Assembly: GCF_013112245.1 (NCBI RefSeq) | Contig: NZ_WVRN01000001.1 | Span: forward strand, 3,579,869 to 3,643,868 | From: Ruegeria sp. HKCCD4315 | GTDB lineage: Bacteria > Pseudomonadota > Alphaproteobacteria > Rhodobacterales > Rhodobacteraceae | DNA: 64,000 bases | Direction of reading: 5' to 3' | In this document: piece by piece, positions 35,256 through 44,626 of the stretch | How the letters are laid out: every line of letters starts with the position of its first letter | How positions within the stretch are numbered: position 1 is the first letter of the stretch | Made by a program: the position numbers and the translations under genes | Notes under the pieces: generated by a model | Databases searched by the model: none | What the model saw: the letters and a program-made list of their open reading frames with translations, nothing else | Told to the model about the DNA's origin: nothing

Positions 35256-37730
35256 ATGAGCGATAATGACGGCAAAAAGACATTGGGTCTTCGTGGCGGG
35301 GCACGCCCCGGAAATGTGAAACAGAGTTTCAGCCACGGACGCACCAAGAATGTCGTGGTGGAAACCAAACGCAAGCGCGTGGTGGTCCCCAAGCCGGGCG
35401 CGGCAAAGCCGGGTGGCGGTGCTGCACCTTCGGGTGATCCGTCGCGTCGCCCTGCGGGTATTTCCGACGCGGAAATGGCACGCCGGATGAAGGCATTGCA
35501 GGCCGCCAAGGCCCGCGAGGCTGAAGAGGCCGCCGCCCGCGAGGCTGCAGAAAAGGCGCGCGAAGAAGAGCGTGCCCGCCGCCGTGCGGAACAGGAAGCC
35601 AAGGAACGTGAACAGCGTGAGGCTGAAGAGCGCGCCCGTCAAAAGGCGGAAGAGGAAGAGCGCAAGCGCATAGAGGCGGAAGAAGCCGCCAAACGCGCCG
35701 CTACAGCGCCCGCACCGGAAGAGCCTAAAGCGGCACGCGCCCCGGCCAGCAAGCCTGCACCCGCTGCGACCCCGCGCAAGCAGGATCGTGAGCGCGAGCA
35801 GCGCGGTCGCGGCAAAGGTCGCGACGATAACCGCCGTTCGGGCAAGCTGACACTGGGTCAGGCCACTGGTGGCGAAGGCAACCGCCAACGCTCGATGGCT
35901 GCGATGAAGCGCAAGCAAGAGCGTGCGCGCCAGAAAGCCATGGGCGGCACGGTTGAGCGGGAAAAGGTGATCCGCGACGTACAGCTGCCCGAGGCGATCA
36001 TGGTCTCGGAACTGGCCAACCGTATGGCCGAGCGCGTAGCTGACGTTGTCAAATCGCTGATGCAGATGGGCATGATGGTCACGCAGAACCAGACCATCGA
36101 CGCTGACACGGCTGAACTGATCATCGAAGAATTTGGCCACAAGGTCACGCGTGTTTCTGATTCGGATGTTGAAGACGTCATCAAAGAGGTCGAAGACAGC
36201 GATGAAGATCTGAAGCCGCGCCCGCCGGTCATCACCATCATGGGTCACGTTGACCACGGTAAAACCTCTCTGCTGGATGCAATCCGCGATGCGCGTGTTG
36301 TGGCGGGCGAGGCCGGTGGCATCACCCAGCATATCGGCGCCTATCAGGTGAAAACCGAGGGCGGCACCACACTGACCTTCCTGGATACACCGGGCCACGC
36401 GGCGTTTACGTCGATGCGTTCGCGCGGTGCGCAGGTCACGGATATCGTGGTTCTGGTTGTTGCGGCTGACGACGCAGTGATGCCGCAGACGATTGAGGCG
36501 ATCAACCACGCCAAGGCGGCAGAAGTGCCGATGATCGTGGCGATCAACAAGGTCGACAAGCCGGATGCAAACCCGGACAAGGTGCGCACCGATCTGCTGC
36601 AACACGAAGTGATCGTCGAGAAAATGTCGGGTGAGGTTCAGGACGTCGAAGTGTCCGCCATCACCGGTCAGGGTCTGGACGAGCTTCTGGAAGCCATTGC
36701 GCTGCAAGCCGAAATTCTGGAACTGAAAGCCAACCCCGACCGCGCCGCCCAAGGTGCTGTGATCGAGGCGCAGCTGGATGTGGGCCGCGGTCCTGTGGCC
36801 ACCGTTCTGGTTCAGAACGGCACGTTGCGCCAGGGCGACATCTTCGTTGTGGGTGAGCAATACGGTAAGGTCCGTGCACTGATCAACGACAAGGGCGACC
36901 GCGTCAAAGAAGCTGGCCCCTCGGTTCCTGTCGAGGTTCTGGGCTTGAACGGCACGCCCGAGGCCGGTGACGTATTGAACGTGACCGAGACCGAAGCGCA
37001 GGCCCGCGAAATCGCCGCCTATCGCGAACAAGCCGCCAAGGACAAACGTGCCGCCGCTGGTGCCGCAACCACCCTTGAGCAGCTGATGCAGAAGGCGAAA
37101 GAAGACGAGAACGTGGCCGAGCTGCCGATCCTCGTCAAAGCTGACGTGCAAGGGTCTGCCGAAGCCATCGTTCAGGCGATGGAAAAGATCGGCAACGACG
37201 AAGTGCGCGTGCGCGTGCTGCATTCGGGCGTGGGCGCGATCACCGAAACCGACGTTGGCCTGGCCGAAGCGTCAGGCGCGCCAGTTATGGGCTTTAACGT
37301 CCGTGCCAACGCATCGGCGCGGAACACCGCGAACCAGAAAGGTGTCGAGATCCGCTATTACTCGGTGATCTATGACCTTGTGGACGACGTGAAGGCGGCT
37401 GCTTCCGGCCTGCTGAGCGCCGAGATTCGAGAGAAGTTCATCGGCTATGCCGAGATTCGTGAAGTCTTCAAGGTCACAGGTGTCGGCAAGGTTGCCGGCT
37501 GTCTGGTCACCGAAGGCGTTGCCCGCCGTTCCGCAGGCGTCCGCCTGCTGCGCGACAACGTGGTGATCCACGAAGGCACGCTGAAGACGCTCAAACGCTT
37601 CAAGGACGAAGTCGCCGAGGTTCAGTCGGGTCAAGAATGCGGTATGGCGTTCGAGAACTACGACGATATCCGCGCAGGCGACGTGATCGAAATCTTCGAG
37701 CGCGAAGAGGTCACCCGGACACTGGATTGA
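35256..37730 (+). CDS. infB: Translation initiation factor IF-2
   Basis: An 824-residue GTPase that places fMet-tRNA on the ribosome. The N-terminal ~200 residues are a highly charged Ala/Glu/Arg helix ([20 protein letters not shown] type), then the IF2-N domain ([19 protein letters not shown]). The G domain has [40 protein letters not shown] and NKVDKPDAN. Domains II-IV follow ([57 protein letters not shown]). Last gene of its operon. Confidence 0.97.
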   Translation: MSDNDGKKTLGLRGGARPGNVKQSFSHGRTKNVVVETKRKRVVVPKPGAAKPGGGAAPSGDPSRRPAGISDAEMARRMKALQAAKAREAEEAAAREAAEKAREEERARRRAEQEAKEREQREAEERARQKAEEEERKRIEAEEAAKRAATAPAPEEPKAARAPASKPAPAATPRKQDREREQRGRGKGRDDNRRSGKLTLGQATGGEGNRQRSMAAMKRKQERARQKAMGGTVEREKVIRDVQLPEAIMVSELANRMAERVADVVKSLMQMGMMVTQNQTIDADTAELIIEEFGHKVTRVSDSDVEDVIKEVEDSDEDLKPRPPVITIMGHVDHGKTSLLDAIRDARVVAGEAGGITQHIGAYQVKTEGGTTLTFLDTPGHAAFTSMRSRGAQVTDIVVLVVAADDAVMPQTIEAINHAKAAEVPMIVAINKVDKPDANPDKVRTDLLQHEVIVEKMSGEVQDVEVSAITGQGLDELLEAIALQAEILELKANPDRAAQGAVIEAQLDVGRGPVATVLVQNGTLRQGDIFVVGEQYGKVRALINDKGDRVKEAGPSVPVEVLGLNGTPEAGDVLNVTETEAQAREIAAYREQAAKDKRAAAGAATTLEQLMQKAKEDENVAELPILVKADVQGSAEAIVQAMEKIGNDEVRVRVLHSGVGAITETDVGLAEASGAPVMGFNVRANASARNTANQKGVEIRYYSVIYDLVDDVKAAASGLLSAEIREKFIGYAEIREVFKVTGVGKVAGCLVTEGVARRSAGVRLLRDNVVIHEGTLKTLKRFKDEVAEVQSGQECGMAFENYDDIRAGDVIEIFEREEVTRTLD

Positions 37731-37753
37731 TCCGGTTCAGATCGAATTTAGAG

Positions 37754-37779
37754 AAAGCGGCCTCCTGGGCCGCTTTTTT
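37754..37779 (+). terminator. Terminator of the rimP-nusA-infB operon
   Basis: Stem AAAGCGGCC / GGCCGCTTT with a 5-base loop and a T-tract. Confidence 0.9.
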
Positions 37780-37870
37780 GTGGGTTCTTGTTGGGTTTTA
37801 AGGTCTGCTGAGCGGACATGAGTGCTTGAATCTGGAACACTCTGCATCGGCAACGATGCGACGTGTTTCA

Positions 37871-39190
37871 TCAGTATCTGATCAGAGTATCCAGTATCGC
37901 TTGTCGCGTTGCGGCATCATTGTGGAAGATCCTGCCTGCAAGAAACTCAGATGGAAACTCCGGCCATGTTTTGCGCATTTCGGTAACAAGTCTTTGCGCC
38001 TCTTCCGTATGTCCCAACTGATCGTTCGCAACGGCTTGGAACAGGAGAGAAGGAGCACTTACAGGCGCACCGGCAGCGGGCGCTCCTTTAAATGCCTCGA
38101 CAACCTTTTCGTAATTCCCGAGCATCAGTTGCGATACACCCCAAATATTTCGTGCGCCAAAGCGGCCCGATCCTGACCTTAGTCTTTCTGGGTCGCTAAC
38201 CTCGGCCGCAAGATCCGGAGTGTTGGCCATAATGGCGGTGATGCCAACTAGATCCAGGATATGACCATCCTTCGGCGCAAGCTCGACCGACAGTCTTGCG
38301 TATTTCAGTGCCTCAACTGGTTTATACTGGGTGGCCAATACCCAACCATTTGCTCCGTTTGCCCATGCATCGGTGGGAGATAGATCAAGCGCCTTTCCCG
38401 ACATCTCCGCAGCTTGGCTAAAGAGGTCTTCTCTTTGTGATTTGTCCGGGGACAACATAGCCAGAGTTGCTAGGACCTGTGCCGAACCGGCGTAGCCATC
38501 GGAGAGAGCTGGGTCGAGCTCGGTGGCATGCTGGAACATTCCCAGCGCTATTTGCTGACGCTTGACATCAAAGACGGGAAAAAACATGCCGCGGGCCTGA
38601 TCCGCAAGGTTGGCCGCCTGAAGTCTCGTCAAAGACTGCTCACCAAGGGCCGCTCGCTCAGCCTGTTCCGTGGATCGAGTCGCGGGCGAACCCGCCTCGT
38701 TATTCTGAGCAAACCAAAACCCAATTCCAGCAATCAATACAACGCAAACCAATCCAACCGGCAGCAGTTGCGTTAAAAGCGGATGCCTTCCAAGCGCATC
38801 GCTGTTTCGCACTCCTGAAGTGCTGTCTAGCGAGAACCGTGGCTTGTATCCGCCGGAATCAACAAAAATGCGAACGCCCTCACCGTTCCATTGATCTTCG
38901 TAAAACTCCTGTAGCAGCCGACGCAACCGTCGGGCTTCAACGCGAACGAGATTCCGACCACCGGTGCCATCAATGCTCCGACCGTAGACTTCGACGGCGA
39001 TTGCTTTGCCACGAATCTGAGCACCGCGACCCGCGAGCGTTTCTTCGACCACGTAAGTAAGAAATTGCTGGAGTCGAGGCGAAGCCTGGAACGCGGCACT
39101 GGAAACAACGCTCTGAAGTGCCTGTCGGACAAGCTCCGGAGATGGCTGTGCAACATCTTGATCTATCGGCAATTCATTAGCTTGGTTCAA
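37871..39190 (-). CDS. Membrane-anchored regulator with TPR-like periplasmic part
   Basis: A 439-residue protein. Residues ~15-120 match an N-terminal cytoplasmic domain common in membrane-bound transcriptional regulators (SAAFQASPRLQQFLTYVVEETLAG, KAIAVEVYGR, LVRVEARRLRRLLQEFYEDQ, GGYKPRF). A membrane helix is at ~136-160 (LLTQLLPVGLVCVVLIAGIGF). The rest is helical TPR-like text (ALGMFQHATELDPALSDGYAG, EALKYARLSVELAPKDGHI). Start appears to be TTG, with gggggtgag about 10 bases upstream. Divergent from the MBL/CobW genes with under 100 bases between, so it may control them. DNA binding is inferred. Confidence 0.72.
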   Translation of the reverse strand: MNQANELPIDQDVAQPSPELVRQALQSVVSSAAFQASPRLQQFLTYVVEETLAGRGAQIRGKAIAVEVYGRSIDGTGGRNLVRVEARRLRRLLQEFYEDQWNGEGVRIFVDSGGYKPRFSLDSTSGVRNSDALGRHPLLTQLLPVGLVCVVLIAGIGFWFAQNNEAGSPATRSTEQAERAALGEQSLTRLQAANLADQARGMFFPVFDVKRQQIALGMFQHATELDPALSDGYAGSAQVLATLAMLSPDKSQREDLFSQAAEMSGKALDLSPTDAWANGANGWVLATQYKPVEALKYARLSVELAPKDGHILDLVGITAIMANTPDLAAEVSDPERLRSGSGRFGARNIWGVSQLMLGNYEKVVEAFKGAPAAGAPVSAPSLLFQAVANDQLGHTEEAQRLVTEMRKTWPEFPSEFLAGRIFHNDAATRQAILDTLIRY

Positions 39191-39289
39191 AGCAAACTCA
39201 CCCCCAACTCACGGTGACTCACTTGGCGTGTGCCGTCAACCGCACTCATCTCGATGTGAGAATAGATAGTGGAAACCGAGGATTATCCA

Positions 39290-39523
39290 GTGACGTGGGA
39301 ACTAAGTGACGAGCTTCCAGAGCTTTCCGATGCGCTTTCCGGGCGTATCGAAACGGATGCGTTACTCAGCGAGGCAATTGCAGACCTAAAGAAAGTTACT
39401 GCGCTGCTGGATGACACATCGATTACAGCGCCAGAGCGTGCGGAATGGGCCCACATCAGATCTGAACTCGTGAACGAGCTTCGCCGGATGGTGAAGCGCA
39501 ATCTTCGTAACACTTTTAACTGA
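39290..39523 (+). CDS. Small acidic helical protein of unknown function
   Basis: A 77-residue soluble protein with GTG start, chosen because GAGGA lies 7 bases upstream; a GTG 21 bases earlier is possible. It is mostly helical (IETDALLSEAIADLKKVTAL, then ERAEWAHIRSELVNELRRMV) with a basic end. Unrecognised. It directly precedes the MBL-fold gene (10 bases) and is probably co-transcribed with it. Confidence 0.6.
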   Translation: MTWELSDELPELSDALSGRIETDALLSEAIADLKKVTALLDDTSITAPERAEWAHIRSELVNELRRMVKRNLRNTFN

Positions 39524-39533
39524 GGACCGAACC

Positions 39534-41000
39534 ATGACCAAGGAAGACAATGGGCAAGACCTGGAGAACAAACAAGTTCAGGCGACAGACCAAATTGAAG
39601 ACCCCTCACGACGGAGTGTTCTTAAGGGTTTAGCCACTGGAGCTGCCGCGACAGGGGCGGCTGGGTTTGCGGCGGGGAGTGCCGAGGCCCACGAAGGAGA
39701 CGGCCCGCTGGGAGAAACTCTCAAGAACCCATACGGTGGGCGACCCGCAGGTGGTATCTCTTTGCCAGAGTATTTCCGCCCAACCAAATACATGACAGGC
39801 TCAAACGCGAACTATTTTCCACTTAGTGAGGAGTTGGGACCAGATGAGATGCGCATCTCATTCTGTGGCTCGACACCCTATCCACCGCGCGAAGATCAGG
39901 CGGGTACGTGTATCATGGTAGAGTTGGGAAATGGAAAACGGTTCTTCTTCGACTTTGGATCCGGTTGTGTCCGTAACATCATTGCCATGCAGGTGCCGGG
40001 GCAGCTGATCAACGACATCTTCATCTCTCACCTGCATGTCGACCACTATGCCGACATCCCTTACATCTACCCATTCCGGGCTTGGTCAGGAGGGTACACT
40101 CCACTTCGTATTCACGGCCCGTCCGGTCGGACACCCGAGCTTGGCACAGCTGGGATGGTCAAAGGCATGCAGCAAATGCTCAAATGGCACCTCGAAGCAT
40201 TCGATGTGTTCCCAATTGGTGACGGCTATGAGATCGAGGTCAACGAGTTCGATTTCAGCCAAGAAGGCGGTATCGTTTATGACCAAGATGGTGTGACTGT
40301 TCGGTCCTGGCCGCGCAGCCACGCCAAGGACGGCGCAGTTGGGTATCGGCTCGATTGGAATGGTCTGAGCTTCGTATGGACAGGCGATGGTCGCCCGGAT
40401 GAGCTTTCACGGAAATACGGCGAAGGCGTCGATGTTTTTGTAACCGAAATGTCGGGACAGGATATTGGTCAGTTGATGACCTACAAATACGGTATCCCAC
40501 AGGATCTGTTTAATTACACAATCGATACGCATCATACCTCCCACTATGCCGTGGGTAAGCTCTTTGCTGACGCAAGGCCGCGGTTGGGAATGGTGACGCA
40601 CTATACACAGGACGAGGATATCGACGCTGAAATGCTGGCTGGTATTCGCGCCCACTATGACGGTCTGTTCCAATGGGGTCTCGATGTAGCCGTTGTGAAC
40701 GTGACCAAGGATGCGATCTGGTACAGGAAAGCTGCACTGCCCGGAAAATCCGGTACTGTGCCACCATTTCGTGAACTGGCTGCGGCAGCCGAGGCCGGGC
40801 GTATTGAGCTCCCGGATGAAATCACATTGCCGAATCCGAGGCTCACTCGAGCAGATCAGCAAGACCAAAAGTACCGCGATATGGAGATCGATCCACGCGA
40901 ATACTACCCAACCGACGTTTTCCGAGCACCCGGCGGGGACTGGCCGCAGGACTTTACCATCAAAGTTTCGGATGTAATCGGCCCGCGTGATGAAGACTGA
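39534..41000 (+). CDS. Tat-exported metallo-beta-lactamase-fold hydrolase
   Basis: A 488-residue enzyme. A twin-arginine signal is clear (PSRRSVLKGLATGAAATGAA, cleavage near AGSAEA). The metal motif HLHVDHYAD is in ISHLHVDHYADIP, with later His/Asp ligands in SWPRSHAKDGAVGYR, VWTGDGRPDE, and TIDTHHTSHYAVG. The protein resembles a large MBL group that includes GntH of guanitoxin clusters, but no other guanitoxin gene is here and I do not assert that role. Strong GAGGA site. It is followed by a CobW GTPase 14 bases away, a possible metal chaperone for it. Confidence 0.82.
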   Translation: MTKEDNGQDLENKQVQATDQIEDPSRRSVLKGLATGAAATGAAGFAAGSAEAHEGDGPLGETLKNPYGGRPAGGISLPEYFRPTKYMTGSNANYFPLSEELGPDEMRISFCGSTPYPPREDQAGTCIMVELGNGKRFFFDFGSGCVRNIIAMQVPGQLINDIFISHLHVDHYADIPYIYPFRAWSGGYTPLRIHGPSGRTPELGTAGMVKGMQQMLKWHLEAFDVFPIGDGYEIEVNEFDFSQEGGIVYDQDGVTVRSWPRSHAKDGAVGYRLDWNGLSFVWTGDGRPDELSRKYGEGVDVFVTEMSGQDIGQLMTYKYGIPQDLFNYTIDTHHTSHYAVGKLFADARPRLGMVTHYTQDEDIDAEMLAGIRAHYDGLFQWGLDVAVVNVTKDAIWYRKAALPGKSGTVPPFRELAAAAEAGRIELPDEITLPNPRLTRADQQDQKYRDMEIDPREYYPTDVFRAPGGDWPQDFTIKVSDVIGPRDED

Positions 41001-41014
41001 GAGGAGATCGAACA

Positions 41015-41995
41015 ATGATTGAATTTGGTTCGACTTCTGCGATCCCCGTAACGATCCTTACCGGCTTTCTCGGCGCCGGTAAGACAACACTTTTGAACCG
41101 CATCCTGACAGGCAATCACGGGTTGCGGGTTGCAGTTCTGGTGAATGACTTTGGATCAATAAACGTTGACGCTGACTTGGTGGTTGGCCTCGAAGAGGAC
41201 GTGATGAGTTTGGCAAATGGTTGCGTTTGCTGCTCGATCCGAGATGACCTGATCGAAACGGTAGAGGCCGTTCTCGCCCGACCTGAGAAACCGGAATATA
41301 TCGTTCTTGAAGCAAGCGGCGTGTCGGACCCATCGTCAATCGCGATGACGTTTACGGATCAACGGTTCCGGGACATGATCCGTTTGGACAGCCTCATGTG
41401 TCTTGTCGACGCGGAACAACTATTTGCCGCGCCGGAACAAATGGAGTTGAAACTCCGACAAATTGCATTTTCGGACATGGTAATTCTGAACAAGGTTGAT
41501 CTTGTCGACAGGGCCACAGTTCAGAAGGTGCACGATTGGCTGGGGTCTCGTTTCCGCCGATATCGATTGGTCGAAGCTGTCAATGCGGACGTCCCACTGG
41601 ACATACTTCTTTCTGTTGGTCGCTTTGCCGCCGAACAGCTCGAAACAGAAATACCTGATCATCATGAGCATGGGCCAGATTGCGGTTGTCACCACTCTGA
41701 TCACTCAGACAGCTTTTCAACAACCATGATGAAAGCTGACCGACCAATAAGCCTATCCTCTCTTCGTACCGCTATTCGGAAACTTCCCGGAGATGTCTAT
41801 CGTCTCAAGGGTTTTGTCTTCAGTGAGGAGGATCCGGATCATCGCATTCTTGTACAGGTTGTCGGAAAACGCATGGACATCGCAAGGGATGGCGCATGGG
41901 GCCACCGAAAACCCGAAACAAGGCTTGTTGCAATAGGTGCACCAGGAGCCCTTTCGGAATACGAGCTTTCCGAAGCGTTGTTGGAACCTGCGTAG
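41015..41995 (+). CDS. CobW/COG0523 family GTPase, probable metallochaperone
   Basis: A 326-residue GTPase. Walker A is GFLGAGKTTLL, the metal motif CxCC is in ANGCVCCSIRDDL, the G3/G4 regions are VLEASGVSDP and VILNKVDLVD. A His/Cys-rich segment (HHEHGPDCGCHHSDHSDS) links to the CobW C-terminal domain (PGDVYRLKGFVFSEEDPDH). Such proteins deliver Zn, Co or other metals to target enzymes using GTP. Strong AGGAGA site. The upstream MBL-fold enzyme is the obvious candidate client. Confidence 0.88.
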   Translation: MIEFGSTSAIPVTILTGFLGAGKTTLLNRILTGNHGLRVAVLVNDFGSINVDADLVVGLEEDVMSLANGCVCCSIRDDLIETVEAVLARPEKPEYIVLEASGVSDPSSIAMTFTDQRFRDMIRLDSLMCLVDAEQLFAAPEQMELKLRQIAFSDMVILNKVDLVDRATVQKVHDWLGSRFRRYRLVEAVNADVPLDILLSVGRFAAEQLETEIPDHHEHGPDCGCHHSDHSDSFSTTMMKADRPISLSSLRTAIRKLPGDVYRLKGFVFSEEDPDHRILVQVVGKRMDIARDGAWGHRKPETRLVAIGAPGALSEYELSEALLEPA

Positions 41996-42097
41996 CGGCA
42001 AGTTCGACCAAATGTGTTTGCGTGTGTTATTTTAATTCCAACACGCAGCAGCTCGAAAGTCCGCGGCGCCGGAGACCAAACGAGGAGAATAACCTTA

Positions 42098-43018
42098 TTG
42101 CTGAAGAAGTTTAGGAATTGGATTCAAGCGATCACACTGCTTGCACCTGCCACTACGTTTGTGTTGTCAGGTACGACTGTGTGCGCGCAGGACGTCTCGA
42201 GTCGAGAACTTGCAGATACAACCCCAAACCTCGGATTGCCGAGTTCAGCCGGAGGACAAGATGCCGAGTTGCTTTCTGGTTTCCATGGGCTCGAGGCGTT
42301 GCCCCGAGTGGCAAATTTCATTTGCAGAGGTTCCAGGGGCAAACACGGGATGCCTGTCATTTTTTCTACCCAGGTAGATCTGGAAACTCTGCAGGCAGGT
42401 GACTTCAGAGTTGAAACAAAGTCAGGCCAGATCGGAGTAATGCACTGCGCGTCAGTGTTGCCTGCTACCGATCCCGGTGAATTGCGCACGGTGCTTCTCA
42501 TAGGGGATTTTGGGAACCTTCCCGACGATCCCCCCATCGAAGTCGAAGTTATTGGACACCTTCATTCCATCGACGGGACACTTGATTTTCGAGGTGCTAC
42601 AGTAGCCGTAACTCCGCTGGAAGACGGGCCCTCAATGATCTTTGCCGAGGTTGTTGAGGATTGGACTTTGGTCGGAAACTTGGGGCCACGCCGAACCAGA
42701 GGAAGCCTTTGTCCAAGTGACAACACTGTTCAGGCCATTCGGGTAACTTGGGCGGGTGGGGTCACGCTGGCCAACGGCAAGGAACCTGGCGATTTGGAAC
42801 GTGATCTGTACAGTATCCTCGTAGAGGCCGAAGATGGATCTCAGCGCATTGTGACGCCCGCAGCGCTTGCTGATCTGGGCGACGGAGACAATAACCACAT
42901 GCTCTGCCTCGATACAAAGGATCGACCTATATCAGTGTCTTTTCCGGCTGGTATTCTGACGGATCCAAATGACGATCTGAACCCTGAAACCAGCTTGTTT
43001 ATAACAAAACCCAATTAA
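42098..43018 (+). CDS. Exported protein of unknown function
   Basis: A 306-residue protein. The frame is open further upstream, but the best start is a TTG preceded by GAGGAG at 10 bases, giving a basic N-terminus and signal peptide (LKKFRNWIQAITLLAPATTF, cleavage near TTVCA/Q). The body is beta-rich (PVIFSTQVDLETLQAGDFRVETK, VEVIGHLHSIDG, NTVQAIRVTWAGG) and contains several conserved-looking Cys. No domain is recognised with confidence. It follows cobW after ~100 bases and may belong to the same unit. Confidence 0.68.
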   Translation: MLKKFRNWIQAITLLAPATTFVLSGTTVCAQDVSSRELADTTPNLGLPSSAGGQDAELLSGFHGLEALPRVANFICRGSRGKHGMPVIFSTQVDLETLQAGDFRVETKSGQIGVMHCASVLPATDPGELRTVLLIGDFGNLPDDPPIEVEVIGHLHSIDGTLDFRGATVAVTPLEDGPSMIFAEVVEDWTLVGNLGPRRTRGSLCPSDNTVQAIRVTWAGGVTLANGKEPGDLERDLYSILVEAEDGSQRIVTPAALADLGDGDNNHMLCLDTKDRPISVSFPAGILTDPNDDLNPETSLFITKPN

Positions 43019-43191
43019 GAAACTCCTTTGATTTTGCTGCAATGAATACTTAGTCGAAAACACTCGATCGGACCGATTGTAGGCACTTCATTGTTGTACG
43101 CCAATAAATGGGCCTAATCGCAGCCTGCCGCTACATGCTCAGCCAAACGACCCTAAAAATCGGCATGCTGTGGTACAATTCGCGATAAGCA

Positions 43192-43860
43192 TCAACAGAC
43201 TAACCCTTTTGCAAGCCCGCGCGACTGCCTGACACAATCAGCAACCATCGATGGATGTGTCAACGGGCAAAGGTAAGGCCATTCGAGGCGTTGTTCGGCG
43301 TAAATGGCATCTTGCTCAACGTTCAGGTAACGATAGCTATTATTCGCAACTTCACCGCCGTATTTATACAAAAGCACGCCATAGCTAAAGCCATCGAGGT
43401 CACTTAGGTCGATGCCATTGCCTATATAGGATGCTTGAATTTCCATAAGTTCGATCCGCGTTTCAAACACCCGTTTACATGCACCAGAGTATTCATTCTG
43501 GAAAACAACAGATACCAACCAACAAGCACCGCAAAGTAAGGCAATTGTCAGAAAATATGGGCTCCATCGCTTGAACAGTCTTCTTGCTTCGCGCAATGAA
43601 CCATCAATTGAGAAATAACGGCGTTCGGACAGAAATTCTGTACTAACCGCGTCGGTCTTTATTGGCTGGGCTGAGATAGAGGCTTTCTTTTGGGGCATTG
43701 CGGAAGCAACTACGACCAGCACAAAAACCAGCACGGTTTCAATAATCCATGCAAACAGCAAGGCGGGTATCCAGCCAAGCGAAACACCAAGAAAAAATCC
43801 AAACTGAGAAATGGCGTAAATCCAGCCGGCTAAGAAGATTAAGGTCCGGATGATTGTCAT
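43192..43860 (-). CDS. Inner-membrane protein of unknown function
   Basis: A 222-residue protein with hydrophobic segments at about residues 2-22, 28-51 (WIPALLFAWIIETVLVFVLV) and 100-121 (FLTIALLCGACWLVSVVF), then a hydrophilic C-terminal domain with four cysteines. No family is recognised. The chosen ATG gives a compact start; a TTG 12 bases upstream is possible. It lies downstream of the cox operon in the same direction but about 60 bases from the nearest ORF and is AT-richer. Probably independent. Confidence 0.6.
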   Translation of the reverse strand: MTIIRTLIFLAGWIYAISQFGFFLGVSLGWIPALLFAWIIETVLVFVLVVVASAMPQKKASISAQPIKTDAVSTEFLSERRYFSIDGSLREARRLFKRWSPYFLTIALLCGACWLVSVVFQNEYSGACKRVFETRIELMEIQASYIGNGIDLSDLDGFSYGVLLYKYGGEVANNSYRYLNVEQDAIYAEQRLEWPYLCPLTHPSMVADCVRQSRGLAKGLVC

Positions 43861-43919
43861 AGGACGTCCCAATAGACATAAAACAAATGTCGATCAAAAT
43901 AGGTCCGCGTGGGCCAGTA

Positions 43920-44066
43920 TCACTCTGCGGCATCCAGCCAATCTTCGATCAGCTTTTCGTTTATGGAGGTTAGGCGCGACAAAGGGCGCAGCTTTCCGTT
44001 GATATGGCAAAGAGAAGGGTCATGCGGTTTCCTCCATCTCTTCGCCCAGATAAACGTGAGGGTCAA
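43920..44066 (-). CDS. Possible 48-residue ORF or gene remnant after coxG
   Basis: On the minus strand a TTG inside the coxG stop (TTGA) opens 48 codons ending near LTSINEKLIEDWLDAAE. The text is well formed for a protein end (DPSLCHINGKLRPLSRL). Upstream, another frame also reads coding-like (LLLDPHVYLGEEMEETA). This pattern fits either a short coupled gene or the frameshifted remains of a longer one. No homologue is recognised. Low confidence. Confidence 0.35.
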   Translation of the reverse strand: MTLTFIWAKRWRKPHDPSLCHINGKLRPLSRLTSINEKLIEDWLDAAE

Positions 44067-44515
44067 GCAACAGGTTCTTCCGACATGACGTCTGCAAAGG
44101 ATTTGAAGAACTTGGCCGCAAGTTTCTTGGCTGTACTCTGAATAAGACGGCTTCCAAGTTGCGCCAACTTACCGCCGATCACGGCTTTGGCTTCGTAGCG
44201 CAGAATGGTCTGAGAGCCATTTTCGGTCAGAGTTACGTCAGCGCCGCCTTTTGCATGGCCAGCTGCGCCACCATTGCCTTGGCCTTCCAGCGAAAATGTC
44301 TCTGGCGCGCCGTCGGTTTTAAGGACCACATCTCCGCTGAATTTCGCTTTCACGGGTCCAACTTTAAGAACAACTTTGGCTTCAAGTTCCGTTTCAGACT
44401 TCTTGATCAGCTCTTCGCACCCGGGGATACAGCGTTTCAGTATCTCGGGGTCGTTCAACGCTGCATAAACCACGTCGCGCGGGGCATCGATGAGAATTTC
44501 GTCAGCCAGTTCCAT
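44063..44515 (-). CDS. coxG: CO dehydrogenase accessory protein CoxG (SRPBCC fold)
   Basis: A 150-residue protein of the CoxG family. Text: MELADEILIDAPRDVVYAAL, DPEILKRCIPGCEELIK, EAKVVLKVGPVKAKFSGDVVL, and LGSRLIQSTAKKLAAKFF. CoxG is thought to bind quinone and recruit CO dehydrogenase to the membrane. Good AAGGAAGG site. Last recognised gene of the cox operon. Confidence 0.93.
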   Translation of the reverse strand: MELADEILIDAPRDVVYAALNDPEILKRCIPGCEELIKKSETELEAKVVLKVGPVKAKFSGDVVLKTDGAPETFSLEGQGNGGAAGHAKGGADVTLTENGSQTILRYEAKAVIGGKLAQLGSRLIQSTAKKLAAKFFKSFADVMSEEPVA

Positions 44516-44533
44516 GGCGGTTCCTTCCTTTGT

Positions 44534-44626
44534 TCAGCAACAGGGGTATTTGATCTTTGCAAGCACCTCAGCCTGCTCACTAGAGGGCTTGAAGATACGA
44601 GTTAAGATTTTGTAAAGTTTACGCAT
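44534..44626 (-). CDS. 30-residue peptide ending in KYPCC, within the cox operon
   Basis: A short ORF starting 8 bases inside the end of the XdhC/CoxF gene: MRKLYKILTRIFKPSSEQAE onward, ending KIKYPCC. The basic N-terminal half and the terminal Cys pair are distinctive. It exactly fills the gap between the XdhC-like gene and coxG, which supports it being real. Function is unknown: a metal- or thiol-linked role, or a peptide modified by the maturation proteins, is only speculation. I see no clear ribosome site, consistent with coupling. Confidence 0.55.
   Translation of the reverse strand: MRKLYKILTRIFKPSSEQAEVLAKIKYPCC

Noticed and set aside
35136..37223. 695-codon open frame on the minus strand opposite infB
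   Set aside because: Antisense to infB, with His/Leu/Arg-rich text typical of shadow frames.
39534..43018. Guanitoxin-type biosynthetic cluster
   Set aside because: Only the MBL-fold protein recalls GntH; none of the other biosynthetic genes is present.
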